NCBI RefSeq assembly: GCF_000155735.2
Contig: NC_020908.1
Span: 1,927,001-1,991,000 of the forward strand
Source of the DNA: Octadecabacter arcticus 238
GTDB lineage: Bacteria; Pseudomonadota; Alphaproteobacteria; Rhodobacterales; Rhodobacteraceae
Direction of reading: 5' to 3'
DNA length: 64,000 bases
The notes below the pieces were generated by a model. The model made no database searches. It saw nothing but the letters and a program-made list of their open reading frames with translations, and was not told the origin of the DNA. Made by a program: the position numbers and the translations under genes. Position 1 is the first letter of the stretch. Each line of letters begins with the position of its first letter. Shown in pieces: positions 35,692 through 44,874 of this stretch.

Positions 35692-36782
35692 CATCGGCAA
35701 AACGGTTGGTCGTCAAAATCGGATCGGCATTGCTGGTCGATCAAACGACGGGCCTGCGGTCGGACTGGTTGCGATCACTGGCAGCGGACGTCGCGGCGAT
35801 ACGGGCACGGGGCACCGACGTGATTTTGGTGTCTTCTGGGTCAATCGCGCTGGGGCGCGGTGTGCTGGGTCTGCCGCGAACAGAATTGCCACTTGAGCAA
35901 TCACAAGCTGCGGCAGCGGTTGGGCAAATCCGGCTTGCGCGCGCCTATGAAGAAGCACTTGCGCCGCACGGGATCACAACGGCGCAAGTGCTCGTCACGC
36001 TAGAGGACTCCGAGGATCGGCGCCGCTATCTGAACAGCCGAGCAACGATGGAAACATTGTTGTCGCTTGACGTGACGCCAATTGTGAATGAGAACGATAC
36101 CGTTGCAACGGACGAAATCCGCTACGGCGACAATGATCGTCTTGCCGCACAGGTCGCCGTGACGATTGGCGCGGATTGTCTGGTCCTGCTAAGCGATGTA
36201 GACGGGTTCTATACTGACAATCCCAACACGAACGTCGCTGCGCAACATTATGATGTAATTGATAAAATTACGCCTGAAATAGAAAGTCAGGCGGGCGATG
36301 CAGGGTCCGGTCTTTCCAAGGGCGGCATGAAGACCAAGTTGATGGCGGCAAAACTGGCAACCGATGCAGGATGTCGCATGGCGATTGCATTAGGAACGCC
36401 GCTTAATCCATTGAAAAAGCTTGACGATGGTGGGCGTTGTACGTGGTTCACTGCACAGACAAACCCGCAGGCTGCACGCAAACGCTGGATTGCAGCGATG
36501 AAATCTCACGGGGACATTACCGTTGATGATGGGGCGCAAACTGCATTGAAATCGGGACGGTCGTTACTGCCAATCGGTATCACCGCCACTGCGGGCACCT
36601 ATCAGCGCGGCGATCCCGTGGCGATTGTGACAGCGCGGGGCGAACGCATTGGCCTTGGGCTGTCGCGGTATTCCAGTGATGAAGCGCAGGCCATCAAAGG
36701 ACTCCGCAGCCAAGACGTTGCTGACGTGCTAGGTTATGAAGGGCGCGGCGTATTTATTCATCGCGACGATATGGTGATTTGA
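35679..36782 (+). CDS. proB: Glutamate 5-kinase
   Basis: First enzyme of proline synthesis. The 367 residues comprise an amino-acid-kinase domain ([45 protein letters not shown], and [20 protein letters not shown]) and a C-terminal PUA domain from about residue 275. The start is a TTG at 35679 with GAGGAGG 7 bases upstream; no ATG fits. It overlaps the end of obgE by 13 bp and its stop overlaps the proA start. Confidence 0.95.
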   Translation: MAALTSAKRLVVKIGSALLVDQTTGLRSDWLRSLAADVAAIRARGTDVILVSSGSIALGRGVLGLPRTELPLEQSQAAAAVGQIRLARAYEEALAPHGITTAQVLVTLEDSEDRRRYLNSRATMETLLSLDVTPIVNENDTVATDEIRYGDNDRLAAQVAVTIGADCLVLLSDVDGFYTDNPNTNVAAQHYDVIDKITPEIESQAGDAGSGLSKGGMKTKLMAAKLATDAGCRMAIALGTPLNPLKKLDDGGRCTWFTAQTNPQAARKRWIAAMKSHGDITVDDGAQTALKSGRSLLPIGITATAGTYQRGDPVAIVTARGERIGLGLSRYSSDEAQAIKGLRSQDVADVLGYEGRGVFIHRDDMVI

Positions 36783-38032
36783 TGACAGCGACGATGAACA
36801 TTCCAGACCTTATGGCCGATATTGGCGCGCGTGCGAAAGCAGCCGCTCGAATATTGGCGATTGCCACGCCGCAGGCAAAGACTGATGCCTTGGTCGTGGC
36901 AGCGGACGCTGTTTGGGCCGCGCGCAGTGCAATCATTGATGCAAACGCCAAGGACATGGCGTTTGGCCGCAATAAAGGTCTTAGTGCTGCGATGCTGGAT
37001 CGTTTGATGCTCAATGAAGAGCGGATCAAGGGCATGGTCAGCGGGTTGAAATCCGTCGCAGCGCAGGACGATCCAGTGGGTGTGGTGCTGGAAGACTGGA
37101 CACAGCCAACGGGCATTCACATTCGCCGTGTACGCACGCCACTGGGCGTGATTGGTGTGATTTACGAAAGCCGCCCCAATGTGACAGCCGACGCGGGGGC
37201 CTTGTGCCTCAAGGCTGGAAATGCGGTGATTTTACGCGGCGGGTCTGAAAGCTTTCACAGCTCAACCGCGATCCACGCCGCGTTGCAAAGTGGTTTGCTG
37301 AGCGCTGGACTGCCTGCAGATGCTATTCAGCTGGTGCCAACCCGTGACCGTGCTGCGGTGCGTGAAATGCTAACGATGACGGACACGATCGACGTGATTG
37401 TGCCGCGTGGCGGCAAGGGGCTGGTTGGATTGGTACAACGCGAAGCCCGCGTTCCCGTGTTTGCCCATCTTGAGGGCATTGTGCACATTTATATCGACAA
37501 AGATGCCGACGCCGCGAAAGCCCGCGCTGTGGTTTTGAACGCAAAAACACGGCGCACTGGAATTTGCGGTGCAGCGGAATGTTTGCTGGTTCACAAGGAC
37601 GCGACAGAGCTTGGCCAAGCGATTGTTACCGATCTCATGGCGGCAGGCGTGGACGTGCATGCGCAGGGGTTGGTCGGCACCAGCGTCGCGACGCAAGATG
37701 ATTGGGGTATGGAATTCCTCGACATGAAGATCGCCGCAAAAGTCGTTGATAACATTGAAGAAGCAATTGATCATATCCAGACATATGGGTCCAATCACAC
37801 CGACTGCATCCTGACTGAGGATGACGCAGCGGCAGAGACATTCTTTGCCCGTCTCGACAGCGCAATTTTGATGCGCAATGCGTCGACCCAGTTTGCGGAT
37901 GGTGGTGAATTTGGCATGGGTGGTGAAATCGGCATTGCGACGGGCAAGATGCATGCGCGCGGACCGGTCGGTGCGGCCCAATTGACCAGTTTCAAATATC
38001 TTGTTGTCGGTGATGGCGCTGTGCGCGCCTAG
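36782..38032 (+). CDS. proA: Gamma-glutamyl phosphate reductase
   Basis: Second enzyme of proline synthesis, a 416-residue aldehyde-dehydrogenase-fold reductase. [45 protein letters not shown] and [10 protein letters not shown] are present, and the catalytic Cys lies in the [17 protein letters not shown] segment. ATG 36782 overlaps the proB stop (TGATG). It converges on chpT with 2 bp between stops. Confidence 0.96.
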   Translation: MTATMNIPDLMADIGARAKAAARILAIATPQAKTDALVVAADAVWAARSAIIDANAKDMAFGRNKGLSAAMLDRLMLNEERIKGMVSGLKSVAAQDDPVGVVLEDWTQPTGIHIRRVRTPLGVIGVIYESRPNVTADAGALCLKAGNAVILRGGSESFHSSTAIHAALQSGLLSAGLPADAIQLVPTRDRAAVREMLTMTDTIDVIVPRGGKGLVGLVQREARVPVFAHLEGIVHIYIDKDADAAKARAVVLNAKTRRTGICGAAECLLVHKDATELGQAIVTDLMAAGVDVHAQGLVGTSVATQDDWGMEFLDMKIAAKVVDNIEEAIDHIQTYGSNHTDCILTEDDAAAETFFARLDSAILMRNASTQFADGGEFGMGGEIGIATGKMHARGPVGAAQLTSFKYLVVGDGAVRA

Positions 38033-38034
38033 CG

Positions 38035-38622
38035 TCAAAAACCAATTGTAACCCAATCGACGCCATGGGTCAGGCTCAGGGTGCGCCCAGCCTCAATTGC
38101 CATTTCGGGCAGCAATCCAAAGTGGACCTTCGACGCACTAAGATCGTTCTGGTATGCGCCCTTGCTGAGGGGGACCCAAAGGTCGGGATCAAGGGTCAGA
38201 CGATCGTGTTTGGCCGAGATTGTCCAACGGTTTTGATCCAGCGTAATTTCGATGTCGCCGCCCATGGGCAGTGCTGTTTCTAAGCACATCACAGATATAA
38301 GCGCTGTTCGCACTTCTAGGCGCTGCGGATCTCCTGCGACATTCCACGAATAACTCAAACGTCCGCCGCGGGCCATAGCCTCAAGCGTACTTAGAATTTC
38401 ACCGCGCGAAACGGTCTGATCTTGCGCCGCTTCACCAAAGGCCATTCGCAGGAATTTAATCTTGGCGGTGGCGTTTTCAACGCTTTCGGACACCAGCGCC
38501 ATTTTAGGCCCCGCTGCAACACCCGCAAGGCCGAGCAGTTCAATACCGTTGCCGATTGCGCCCAATGGGTTAATGAGGTCATGACAGATACGAGAGCCGA
38601 TAAGGGCGTTAAGATTGGGCAA
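38035..38622 (-). CDS. chpT: Histidine phosphotransferase ChpT
   Basis: Relay protein that moves phosphate from the kinase CckA to CtrA and CpdR in the alphaproteobacterial cell-cycle/motility pathway. The phospho-accepting His lies in GSRICHDLINPLGAIGNGIE; a degenerate HATPase-like domain follows. I place the start at TTG 38622 (LPNLNALIGSRI), which has GGAG 7 bases upstream and matches the short N-terminus of ChpT; a longer frame to 38688 would overlap the divergent DUF3553 gene. About 195 residues from TTG. Confidence 0.88.
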   Translation of the reverse strand: MPNLNALIGSRICHDLINPLGAIGNGIELLGLAGVAAGPKMALVSESVENATAKIKFLRMAFGEAAQDQTVSRGEILSTLEAMARGGRLSYSWNVAGDPQRLEVRTALISVMCLETALPMGGDIEITLDQNRWTISAKHDRLTLDPDLWVPLSKGAYQNDLSASKVHFGLLPEMAIEAGRTLSLTHGVDWVTIGF

Positions 38623-38639
38623 ATGGGAGCTCCGGATAA

Positions 38640-38819
38640 ATGACAGGGCCGTCGATTTTTGGACCAGGTATGATTGTGAAACACCCAACCCAGCCAGATT
38701 GGGGGTTGGGACAGGTTCAGTCCGCCATTGGCGGCAAGGTGACAGTTAACTTTCGCGACGCCGGTAAGGTGGTCATTGACGAGGCGCAGGTAAATCTCTT
38801 GGTTGTGTCCTTTGGTTGA
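38640..38819 (+). CDS. DUF3553 domain protein
   Basis: A 59-residue protein: after MTGPSIFGPGMIVKHPTQPD the core WGLGQVQSAIGGKVTVNFRD and AGKVVIDEAQVNL match DUF3553, a small beta-rich domain of unknown role that often stands next to chpT in Rhodobacteraceae. ATG 38640 has GGAG 10 bases upstream, and a second ATG at 38670 is possible. It is divergent from chpT, with only 17 bp between the two start codons. Confidence 0.8.
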   Translation: MTGPSIFGPGMIVKHPTQPDWGLGQVQSAIGGKVTVNFRDAGKVVIDEAQVNLLVVSFG

Positions 38820-38909
38820 TATACACGTAATAAGTGTATTGAGACTTCCATTCTCTGGCAAGGTTTACGGCGTTCCCAACGGCGTGACGTTGCCAAAAGT
38901 CCCGACGAT

Positions 38910-39707
38910 ATGACTATGATCCAAACAAAATATCAAGAAACCGTAAATTACCCGCCCGAGTTTGCAGTGCGTTTGGCACAAACAGCGGCGGACGTGCGCC
39001 AAGCGCAGGCGTTGCGCTACAGTGTGTTTGTCGAAGAACTCGGTGCGGATGGTCAGTTGATCGACCATGACGCGCGCCTTGAGATGGATTGTTTTGATGC
39101 TCACTCAGAGCAGTTGTTGTTGCTTGATATGGCACGGCGAGACGGCGACCGGGTCGTTGGTGTCTATCGTCTGATGGACGGCGGCGGCGCGACATCCGCA
39201 GGCCAATTTTATTCGCAATGCGAGTTTGATTTGACACCCTTGATCGGGTCTGAGCGCGCTTTGCTGGAACTGGGACGGTCCTGTTTACACGCCGATTATC
39301 GTGGTGGCACTGGCATGATGCATCTGTGGCAGGGATTGGCCAAGATTGTGCGCGACCGCCAGATAGAGATCCTGTTTGGTGTCGCAAGCTTTCACGGCAC
39401 GGATCTGGAGGCGATGGCCCCGTCCTTGTCATTTTTGCACCGCGAACATCTTGCGCCGAGCGACATTTGTGTGCGCTCCAACACCCATGAAGCAATGGAT
39501 CGCGGCGCAGTTTTGGATCGTGTAGCGGCGATAAAACCGGTGCCAGCACTCATCAAAGCCTATTTGCGCCTTGGCGGCTTTGTTGGTGATGGCGCGTTCG
39601 TGGATCATGCATTTAACACAACAGACGTCTGTGTGGTCTTGGATCTGGCGCGGATGAACCCGCGACAGGCGGCGCTGTATCGAAAACGTGATGACCTGGA
39701 CGTCTGA
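38910..39707 (+). CDS. olsB: Ornithine acyl-ACP N-acyltransferase
   Basis: First enzyme of ornithine-lipid synthesis; it attaches a 3-hydroxyacyl chain from ACP to ornithine. The 265-residue GNAT-like protein has ALRYSVFVEELGADGQLIDH, ARLEMDCFDAHSEQLLLLD, VVGVYRLMDGGGA, LLELGRSCLHADYRGGTGMM and FGVASFHGTDLEAMAPSLSF, all family blocks. It overlaps the following acyltransferase gene by about 20 bp, giving the standard olsBA pair. Confidence 0.92.
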   Translation: MTMIQTKYQETVNYPPEFAVRLAQTAADVRQAQALRYSVFVEELGADGQLIDHDARLEMDCFDAHSEQLLLLDMARRDGDRVVGVYRLMDGGGATSAGQFYSQCEFDLTPLIGSERALLELGRSCLHADYRGGTGMMHLWQGLAKIVRDRQIEILFGVASFHGTDLEAMAPSLSFLHREHLAPSDICVRSNTHEAMDRGAVLDRVAAIKPVPALIKAYLRLGGFVGDGAFVDHAFNTTDVCVVLDLARMNPRQAALYRKRDDLDV

Positions 39708-40533
39708 CGATTTACCGCCAACCCACACGATCACGCCGATGGGCTGGGTGCGTGTTGTGGTGCGCGGCGTGGCCGTTGGGGTGGTTACGTTTGGCTGTTT
39801 GGCATTGCTGTTATTGCTGCGCATCATCGAACGGCCACTGTTCGGGCAGGGGCGACCCGTGACCCCATATATCACCCAATTTGTCTGCCGTGCGGCGTTT
39901 GTGCTGATGGGCATCGGCTACACCCGCATTGGCACACCCATGGTGGGCGCGGGGGCTGTTGTGGCAAACCATTCGTCATGGCTAGATGTTTTTGCGCTGA
40001 ACGCCTCAAAACGGATTTATTTTGTGAGCAAGGCTGAGGTCGCAGGTTGGCCCGGCATTGGCTGGCTGGCCCGCGCCACGGGGACTGTGTTCATCGCACG
40101 CAATCGCACGCAAGCGGCGGCGCAGGTCGATGTGTTCCGAGAGCGATTAAGCCACGGGCATAAGCTGTTGTTTTTCCCCGAAGGCACATCGACGGACGGG
40201 CAACAGGTGTTGGAGTTCAAACCAACGCTGTTTGCGGCGTTTTTTGATCGAGCGTTGCGCGACACCTTGGCGATCCAGCCCGTGTCCGTTGTGTACAGCG
40301 CGCCAAACGGCGTTGATGCGCGCCATTACGGTTGGTGGGGCGAGATGGATTTCGCCACACATTTGCTAGCTACATTGGCGCAATCACCCCAAGGCGGCGT
40401 GACGGTGATTTATCATGACCCCGTGAAGGTCGCAGATTTTGACGACCGCAAGGCCCTGGCGGCGCATTTGCAGCGCGTCGTGCAGCATGGACATCTAGAA
40501 CGCCTAGATCATCGCGGCGGCGAAGGTTCTTAG
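39691..40533 (+). CDS. olsA: Lyso-ornithine lipid O-acyltransferase (PlsC family)
   Basis: Adds the second acyl chain to lyso-ornithine lipid at the inner membrane. It has one N-terminal membrane helix (GVVTFGCLALLLLLRIIE), then the acyltransferase HX4D motif in ANHSSWLDVFAL and the FFPEGTSTDGQQV motif. 280 residues from ATG 39691 (a GTG one codon earlier is possible). Its last 30 bases overlap, tail to tail, the ThiE-like gene on the other strand. Confidence 0.92.
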   Translation: MTWTSDDLPPTHTITPMGWVRVVVRGVAVGVVTFGCLALLLLLRIIERPLFGQGRPVTPYITQFVCRAAFVLMGIGYTRIGTPMVGAGAVVANHSSWLDVFALNASKRIYFVSKAEVAGWPGIGWLARATGTVFIARNRTQAAAQVDVFRERLSHGHKLLFFPEGTSTDGQQVLEFKPTLFAAFFDRALRDTLAIQPVSVVYSAPNGVDARHYGWWGEMDFATHLLATLAQSPQGGVTVIYHDPVKVADFDDRKALAAHLQRVVQHGHLERLDHRGGEGS

Positions 40534-41139
40534 GGTCTCAACTGGATCGTCAGACGCCCAGACTTCATCGCCAAGCCCGAAGAAATCCGCATGTGGCGCA
40601 AATGTTCGGATCAGCGCTTCGTTCAATGCGCCTTCTGCGACGCAAGGGACTTCGATCATTTCAGACCACCACTGGAACAATTCAAGTTCGGCGCGATGGC
40701 CATTGCCCAAATTGGATTCACCCACGGGTCCAAAGCTGATGTAGTCGGCGCCAAGTTCACACGCCGTCATGCCATTGTGGCGTGATGCGTAGCAATTTGT
40801 GCCAATTATAGCATCCGCCCCGAGATCTTTGCGCACCGCTTTGAGTGTGCGGGCCGCGTCCGACAAGTGCACGCCGTCCAGACCAAGGCGTTCGACCATC
40901 AACACATGACTATCGATCACCAGCGCCACGTCGCGATCATGGGTGGTCACGCGCAAGGCGTCGGCGGATTTGGCGATGTATGTGTCGTCCGTGGCGCCCA
41001 GCGACAGGCGCACGCAAGCGATGTCAACGGCGTCAAGGCACCGCGCGAGTGTGTCTGGAAAGGTCACGAGGTCGATCTCGGACGGCGTGATCAAATAGAT
41101 TTGCGGCGTTTCATTTTCGTCAGCGATTATATCGGTCAT
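40504..41139 (-). CDS. ThiE-like thiamine-phosphate synthase family protein
   Basis: A 211-residue TMP-synthase/TenI-like barrel. The pattern follows ThiE (PQIYLITPSEIDLVTFPDTL, LGLDGVHLSDAARTLKAV, IIGTNCYASRHNGMTACELG, YISFGPVG) but is divergent: the phosphate-binding loop reads CVAEGALN instead of AIGG. A canonical ThiE is encoded in the thiamin operon at 17137, so this paralogue may act on another substrate. AAGGACC precedes the ATG. Confidence 0.85.
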   Translation of the reverse strand: MTDIIADENETPQIYLITPSEIDLVTFPDTLARCLDAVDIACVRLSLGATDDTYIAKSADALRVTTHDRDVALVIDSHVLMVERLGLDGVHLSDAARTLKAVRKDLGADAIIGTNCYASRHNGMTACELGADYISFGPVGESNLGNGHRAELELFQWWSEMIEVPCVAEGALNEALIRTFAPHADFFGLGDEVWASDDPVETLRTFAAAMI

Positions 41140-41246
41140 GTCTTGGTCCTTTACGGGTCGCCTTTGCGGTTAGGATTGCTATAGCGTCCATGATGCGTAT
41201 TGAATAGGGGTGCGCTACGCCAAGCGCTGAAGTTTGGAGAGATGGC

Positions 41247-41984
41247 ATGCCCACAGACGCCCCACAGCCGACGATCGTGCTGATCCGCCCGCAAATGGGT
41301 GAGAATGTTGGCGCTGCGGCGCGCGCAATGTGGAATTTTGGGTTGGACCGGATGCGGATCGTGGCCCCGCGCGATGGCTGGCCCAATCCGGCAGCAGTCG
41401 CCATGGCGTCTGGCGCGGGGCGGATTCTGGATGAGGCCGAGGTGTCGACCGACGTGGCTGACGGGATTGCTGACCGCACTTATGTCTATGCAACCACGGC
41501 GCGCCCGCGCGAATTGACCAAGCCGGTGTTTTCACCCGAAGCGGCGATGAAAGATGCTGCCGCGCGGATCGCCCGTGGTGAAAAGGTTGCGGTGATGTTT
41601 GGGCCTGAACGGTCGGGGATGGAAAACGCCGATATTGCCCATGCCAATGCGATTATTACCGTGCCGGTTAATCCCGAATTCCCGTCACTGAACCTCGCGC
41701 AGTGTGTTCTGCTGGTTGGGTACGAATGGCGTCGTGCGGTTGGCGAGGTCGTGGATGTGGTTGTGCAGGGGCAAACTGTTGAACCTGCCGATCAGCGCGA
41801 TATCGAAGCTTTGGCGCGCCACTATGAGGATCGGTTGGACGATGCGGGGTTCTTTTATCCCGACCACAAAGCCGACAGCATGAAGGTGAACCTGCGCAAC
41901 CTGTGGAGCCGGATGCCGATGACGCGGGCGGACGTGCAGATGTTGCATGGTATGTTGCGACAATTGTTGCGGGGAAAGACCTGA
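41247..41984 (+). CDS. trmJ: tRNA/rRNA methyltransferase, SPOUT class (TrmJ-like)
   Basis: A knotted SpoU-family methyltransferase of 245 residues. TIVLIRPQMGENVGAAARAM is motif 1, VAVMFGPERSGMENADI is motif 2 and VPVNPEFPSLNLAQCVLL is motif 3 of the AdoMet-binding knot. The C-terminal helical extension (MKVNLRNLWSRMPMTRADVQ) is typical of TrmJ, which 2'-O-methylates position 32 of tRNAs. GGAGAG precedes the ATG. Confidence 0.9.
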   Translation: MPTDAPQPTIVLIRPQMGENVGAAARAMWNFGLDRMRIVAPRDGWPNPAAVAMASGAGRILDEAEVSTDVADGIADRTYVYATTARPRELTKPVFSPEAAMKDAAARIARGEKVAVMFGPERSGMENADIAHANAIITVPVNPEFPSLNLAQCVLLVGYEWRRAVGEVVDVVVQGQTVEPADQRDIEALARHYEDRLDDAGFFYPDHKADSMKVNLRNLWSRMPMTRADVQMLHGMLRQLLRGKT

Positions 41985-42007
41985 AGGTCCGCGCCTGCTG
42001 CGAGCAC

Positions 42008-42052
42008 AGAGGGGGCCAGCCCCCGTCCTGCGGACTCCCCCGGGATTTTTTA
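42008..42052. repeat. REP-like palindromic repeat, probable terminator of trmJ
   Basis: GGGGGC-CA-GCCCCC hairpin (42011-42024), a spacer, then CTCCCCCGGGATTTTTTA. Read in reverse (TTAAAAAATCCCGGGGGAG... GGGGGCTGGCCCCC) it resembles the element at 62225-62270. The T-run lets it act as a terminator as well. Confidence 0.65.
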
Positions 42053-42152
42053 AAAGCAAAGACGCGAGAATGGGGTGTGGCGAATTAGTCTGGCGGGTTG
42101 CCGAGCGCTATGGAGCGGCATAAGTCTTAACTAAGCAAGATAGAGGTCTCAG

Positions 42153-43304
42153 ATGGCGAGTAAGACGCGCAGTATTTTCGAAGATGTGAGCGACATTCAA
42201 AAGCCTTTGGCGGCCCCCGGTGGCATTGATGCCGGTGGCAAAGGCTCGCGCGAGGCTATTCGCGTTTGGCTGATGATGTTGTTTACCCTCGTTGTGGTGA
42301 TGATCATCGTGGGCGGACTGACTCGGCTGACCGATAGCGGGCTGTCAATCACCGAATGGGCGCCTGTGTCTGGTGCGATGCCGCCAATGAACGTTGCTGC
42401 GTGGGAGGCCGAGTTTGAGGCCTACAAACAGATACCGGAATACATCGAACAGAACGCGGGTATGTCGCTGTCCGAATTCAAGGTGATCTATTATTGGGAA
42501 TGGGGGCATCGCCAGTTGGGGCGTGTCATCGGCATCGTTTGGGCATTGGGGTTCGTCTATTTTCTGGTGCGGCGGCAAATTCCTGTCGGCTGGACCGGTC
42601 GGTTGGTGTTTATCGGCGCTTTGGGCGGATTGCAGGGGGCGATTGGCTGGTGGATGGTGCATTCCGGTCTGCAAGTCGGGATGGTTGATGTGGCATCGTA
42701 TCGTTTGGCCACGCATCTTGGACTGGCGTTTGTCATACTCGGGTTCATCGCGTGGTTTGTGTTTTTGCTGGGACGCAGAGAGGCAGATTTGATGCAAACG
42801 CGGCGTGGCGGGGATGTGCGGCTGTTCCGGCTGTCCACCGGCCTGATGTATTTTACTTTCTTGCAGATACTTCTTGGCGCATTGGTTGCCGGAATTGACG
42901 CGGGGCGTGGCTTTCCAAACTGGCCGTTAATGACCACTGGCACGGGAGCAAGCTTTTTTCCGCCCGATCCGTTCCAGCTCACGCCCATTTGGCGCAATTT
43001 CTTTGAGGACGCGGGGTTGGTGCAGTTTATCCACCGCATAACAGCCTATCTGCTGTTCATTTTTGGCGTGCTTGTCTGGCTGCGAGGGCGCAAGTCGCCC
43101 AATGGTCAGACGCGGTTCGGTTTCAATATTATGCTGGCGGTGTTAATCCTACAGATGGTCATTGGCATTGTGACGGTTCTGTATTCGGCACCCGTACACA
43201 TCGCAATTGTGCACCAATTCGCGGCGGTTCTGTTATGGGTCGGCATCCTGCGGGGCCGCTATCTGGCCCGCTATCCGATCCCCCAATCCATTAGAGGAAA
43301 ATAA
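42153..43304 (+). CDS. ctaA: Heme A synthase (COX15/CtaA)
   Basis: Membrane enzyme that oxidises heme O to heme A for cytochrome oxidase. 383 residues, about eight helices. Landmarks are VGGLTRLTDSGLSITEWAPV, WEWGHRQLGRVIGIVWALG, GLQGAIGWWMVHSGL, ATHLGLAFVILG, FIHRITAYLLFIFGVLVWL and IVHQFAAVLLWV, which supply the paired heme-ligand histidines. Its presence indicates an aa3-type oxidase, hence aerobic respiration. It lies 3 bp before the carboxypeptidase gene. Confidence 0.95.
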   Translation: MASKTRSIFEDVSDIQKPLAAPGGIDAGGKGSREAIRVWLMMLFTLVVVMIIVGGLTRLTDSGLSITEWAPVSGAMPPMNVAAWEAEFEAYKQIPEYIEQNAGMSLSEFKVIYYWEWGHRQLGRVIGIVWALGFVYFLVRRQIPVGWTGRLVFIGALGGLQGAIGWWMVHSGLQVGMVDVASYRLATHLGLAFVILGFIAWFVFLLGRREADLMQTRRGGDVRLFRLSTGLMYFTFLQILLGALVAGIDAGRGFPNWPLMTTGTGASFFPPDPFQLTPIWRNFFEDAGLVQFIHRITAYLLFIFGVLVWLRGRKSPNGQTRFGFNIMLAVLILQMVIGIVTVLYSAPVHIAIVHQFAAVLLWVGILRGRYLARYPIPQSIRGK

Positions 43305-43307
43305 CCC

Positions 43308-44777
43308 ATGTCAGCTTATCAAGATCTGATGGTATTCCAGCGTGAGACCGAAGCCCTGTCACAAGTGGCTGGTCGTCTGGGATGGGATCAAGAAACGATG
43401 ATGCCCCGCGATTCCGCCCCCCAGCGCGGTGAGGAAATGGCCGCGATGGAGACGGTGTTACATGCGCGGCGCACCGACCCACAGGTGGCAGACTGGCTGG
43501 CCAAGGCAGAAACCAGCAGTGAGGTCGAAGTAGCACAGCTGCGCCATATCCGCCGATCATTCGAGCGTGCTAGCAAAGTTCCGGCCAAACTGGCCAGCGA
43601 AATTGCACGTGTCACGTCGCAAGCGCAGGGTAAATGGGCTGAGGCGCGTGAGGCTGATGATTTCAAGGCGTTTGCGCCAGTGTTGAAAGAAGTCGTATCG
43701 CTGAAACGCGAAGAGGGCGCCGCGCTGTCAGCGGGTGGCGATGTTTATGACGCGATGCTTGATGATTACGAAGCTGGGGCCACGGCGGCAGAATTGTCAT
43801 CCATGTTTGACGCGTTGCGGCCACGTTTGGTGGCCTTGCGCGCGGCTGTGCTGGACGCACCTGCGCCTGCGGCTTTGTCAGGCAAATTCGATGAAGGTGC
43901 GCAGATGAAACTCAGCCGTCAGATCGCCAAGACATTCGGATATGATATGGCCAAGGGGCGGGTTGATAAGGCTGTGCATCCGTTTTCCAGCGGCTCGGGC
44001 CTTGATGTGCGGATAACGACGCGCACATCCGAAACCGATCCGTTCAATTGCCTGTATTCGACTATTCACGAGGTCGGTCATGCCGCCTATGAGCAGGGCA
44101 TCAACCCCGATTATCTATTGACCCCATTGGGGCAGGGCGTGTCGATGGGAGTGCATGAAAGCCAAAGCCGCATATATGAAAACCAGATTGGGCGGGGCTG
44201 CGCGTTTACCGGCTGGTTGTATGGACAGATGCGCGACGCTTTCGGTGATTTTGGCATTGCCGATGAGGATGCGTTTTACGCGACAGTCAACCGTGTCCAA
44301 AACGGCTATATCCGCACGGAGGCAGACGAAGTGCAGTATAACCTCCACGTCTTGCTTCGCTTTGATCTGGAACGCGCCATTATAGCCCGTGATATCGAGG
44401 TCGACGATCTGGAAGCGGCTTGGAACGAACGGTTTAAGGCTGATTTCGGGTTTGCCGTCGACAAGGCAAGCAATGGTGTTTTGCAAGATGTACATTGGTC
44501 CGTCGGGCTATTTGGATACTTCCCGACCTACAGCTTGGGCAATGTTTATGCCGGTTGCCTGAACGAGGCGATGCGCGCGGCTGTTCCGGACGTCGATAGT
44601 GCCCTTGCGCGCGGTGACACATCCGATGCGACCCGTTGGTTGCGCGATAATGTTCAACAACACGGCGGACTCTATACCCCGCAGGAGGTCATTGAAAAAG
44701 CATGCGAATTTGCGCCATCGGAAGCGCCACTTTTGACTTACCTAGAAGATAAATTTGGTGGGATTTATGGGCTTTAG
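43308..44777 (+). CDS. M32-family metallocarboxypeptidase (carboxypeptidase Taq)
   Basis: A 489-residue helical zinc carboxypeptidase. The zinc motif HEVGH is at residues 254-258 in TIHEVGHAAYEQGINPDYLL, and the downstream third ligand region is GVHESQSRIYENQIGR. QETMMPRDSAPQRGEEMAAM and YFPTYSLGNVYAGCLNEAM are also family blocks. Cytoplasmic, no signal peptide. Close spacing to ctaA suggests co-transcription, with no obvious functional link. Confidence 0.94.
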   Translation: MSAYQDLMVFQRETEALSQVAGRLGWDQETMMPRDSAPQRGEEMAAMETVLHARRTDPQVADWLAKAETSSEVEVAQLRHIRRSFERASKVPAKLASEIARVTSQAQGKWAEAREADDFKAFAPVLKEVVSLKREEGAALSAGGDVYDAMLDDYEAGATAAELSSMFDALRPRLVALRAAVLDAPAPAALSGKFDEGAQMKLSRQIAKTFGYDMAKGRVDKAVHPFSSGSGLDVRITTRTSETDPFNCLYSTIHEVGHAAYEQGINPDYLLTPLGQGVSMGVHESQSRIYENQIGRGCAFTGWLYGQMRDAFGDFGIADEDAFYATVNRVQNGYIRTEADEVQYNLHVLLRFDLERAIIARDIEVDDLEAAWNERFKADFGFAVDKASNGVLQDVHWSVGLFGYFPTYSLGNVYAGCLNEAMRAAVPDVDSALARGDTSDATRWLRDNVQQHGGLYTPQEVIEKACEFAPSEAPLLTYLEDKFGGIYGL

Positions 44778-44874
44778 ATGATTTGGGCGCGGCCCCGACC
44801 TGCGGTGTTCAATGGGCGCGAACCAATGGCGCAAGAAGGACGGCCGTAGAAATTTTTTTGAGACAGAGGCAGAT

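Noticed and set aside
37370..38056. 228-codon minus-strand frame within proA
   Set aside because: Antisense to a complete proA with all signatures; no ribosome site or known motif.
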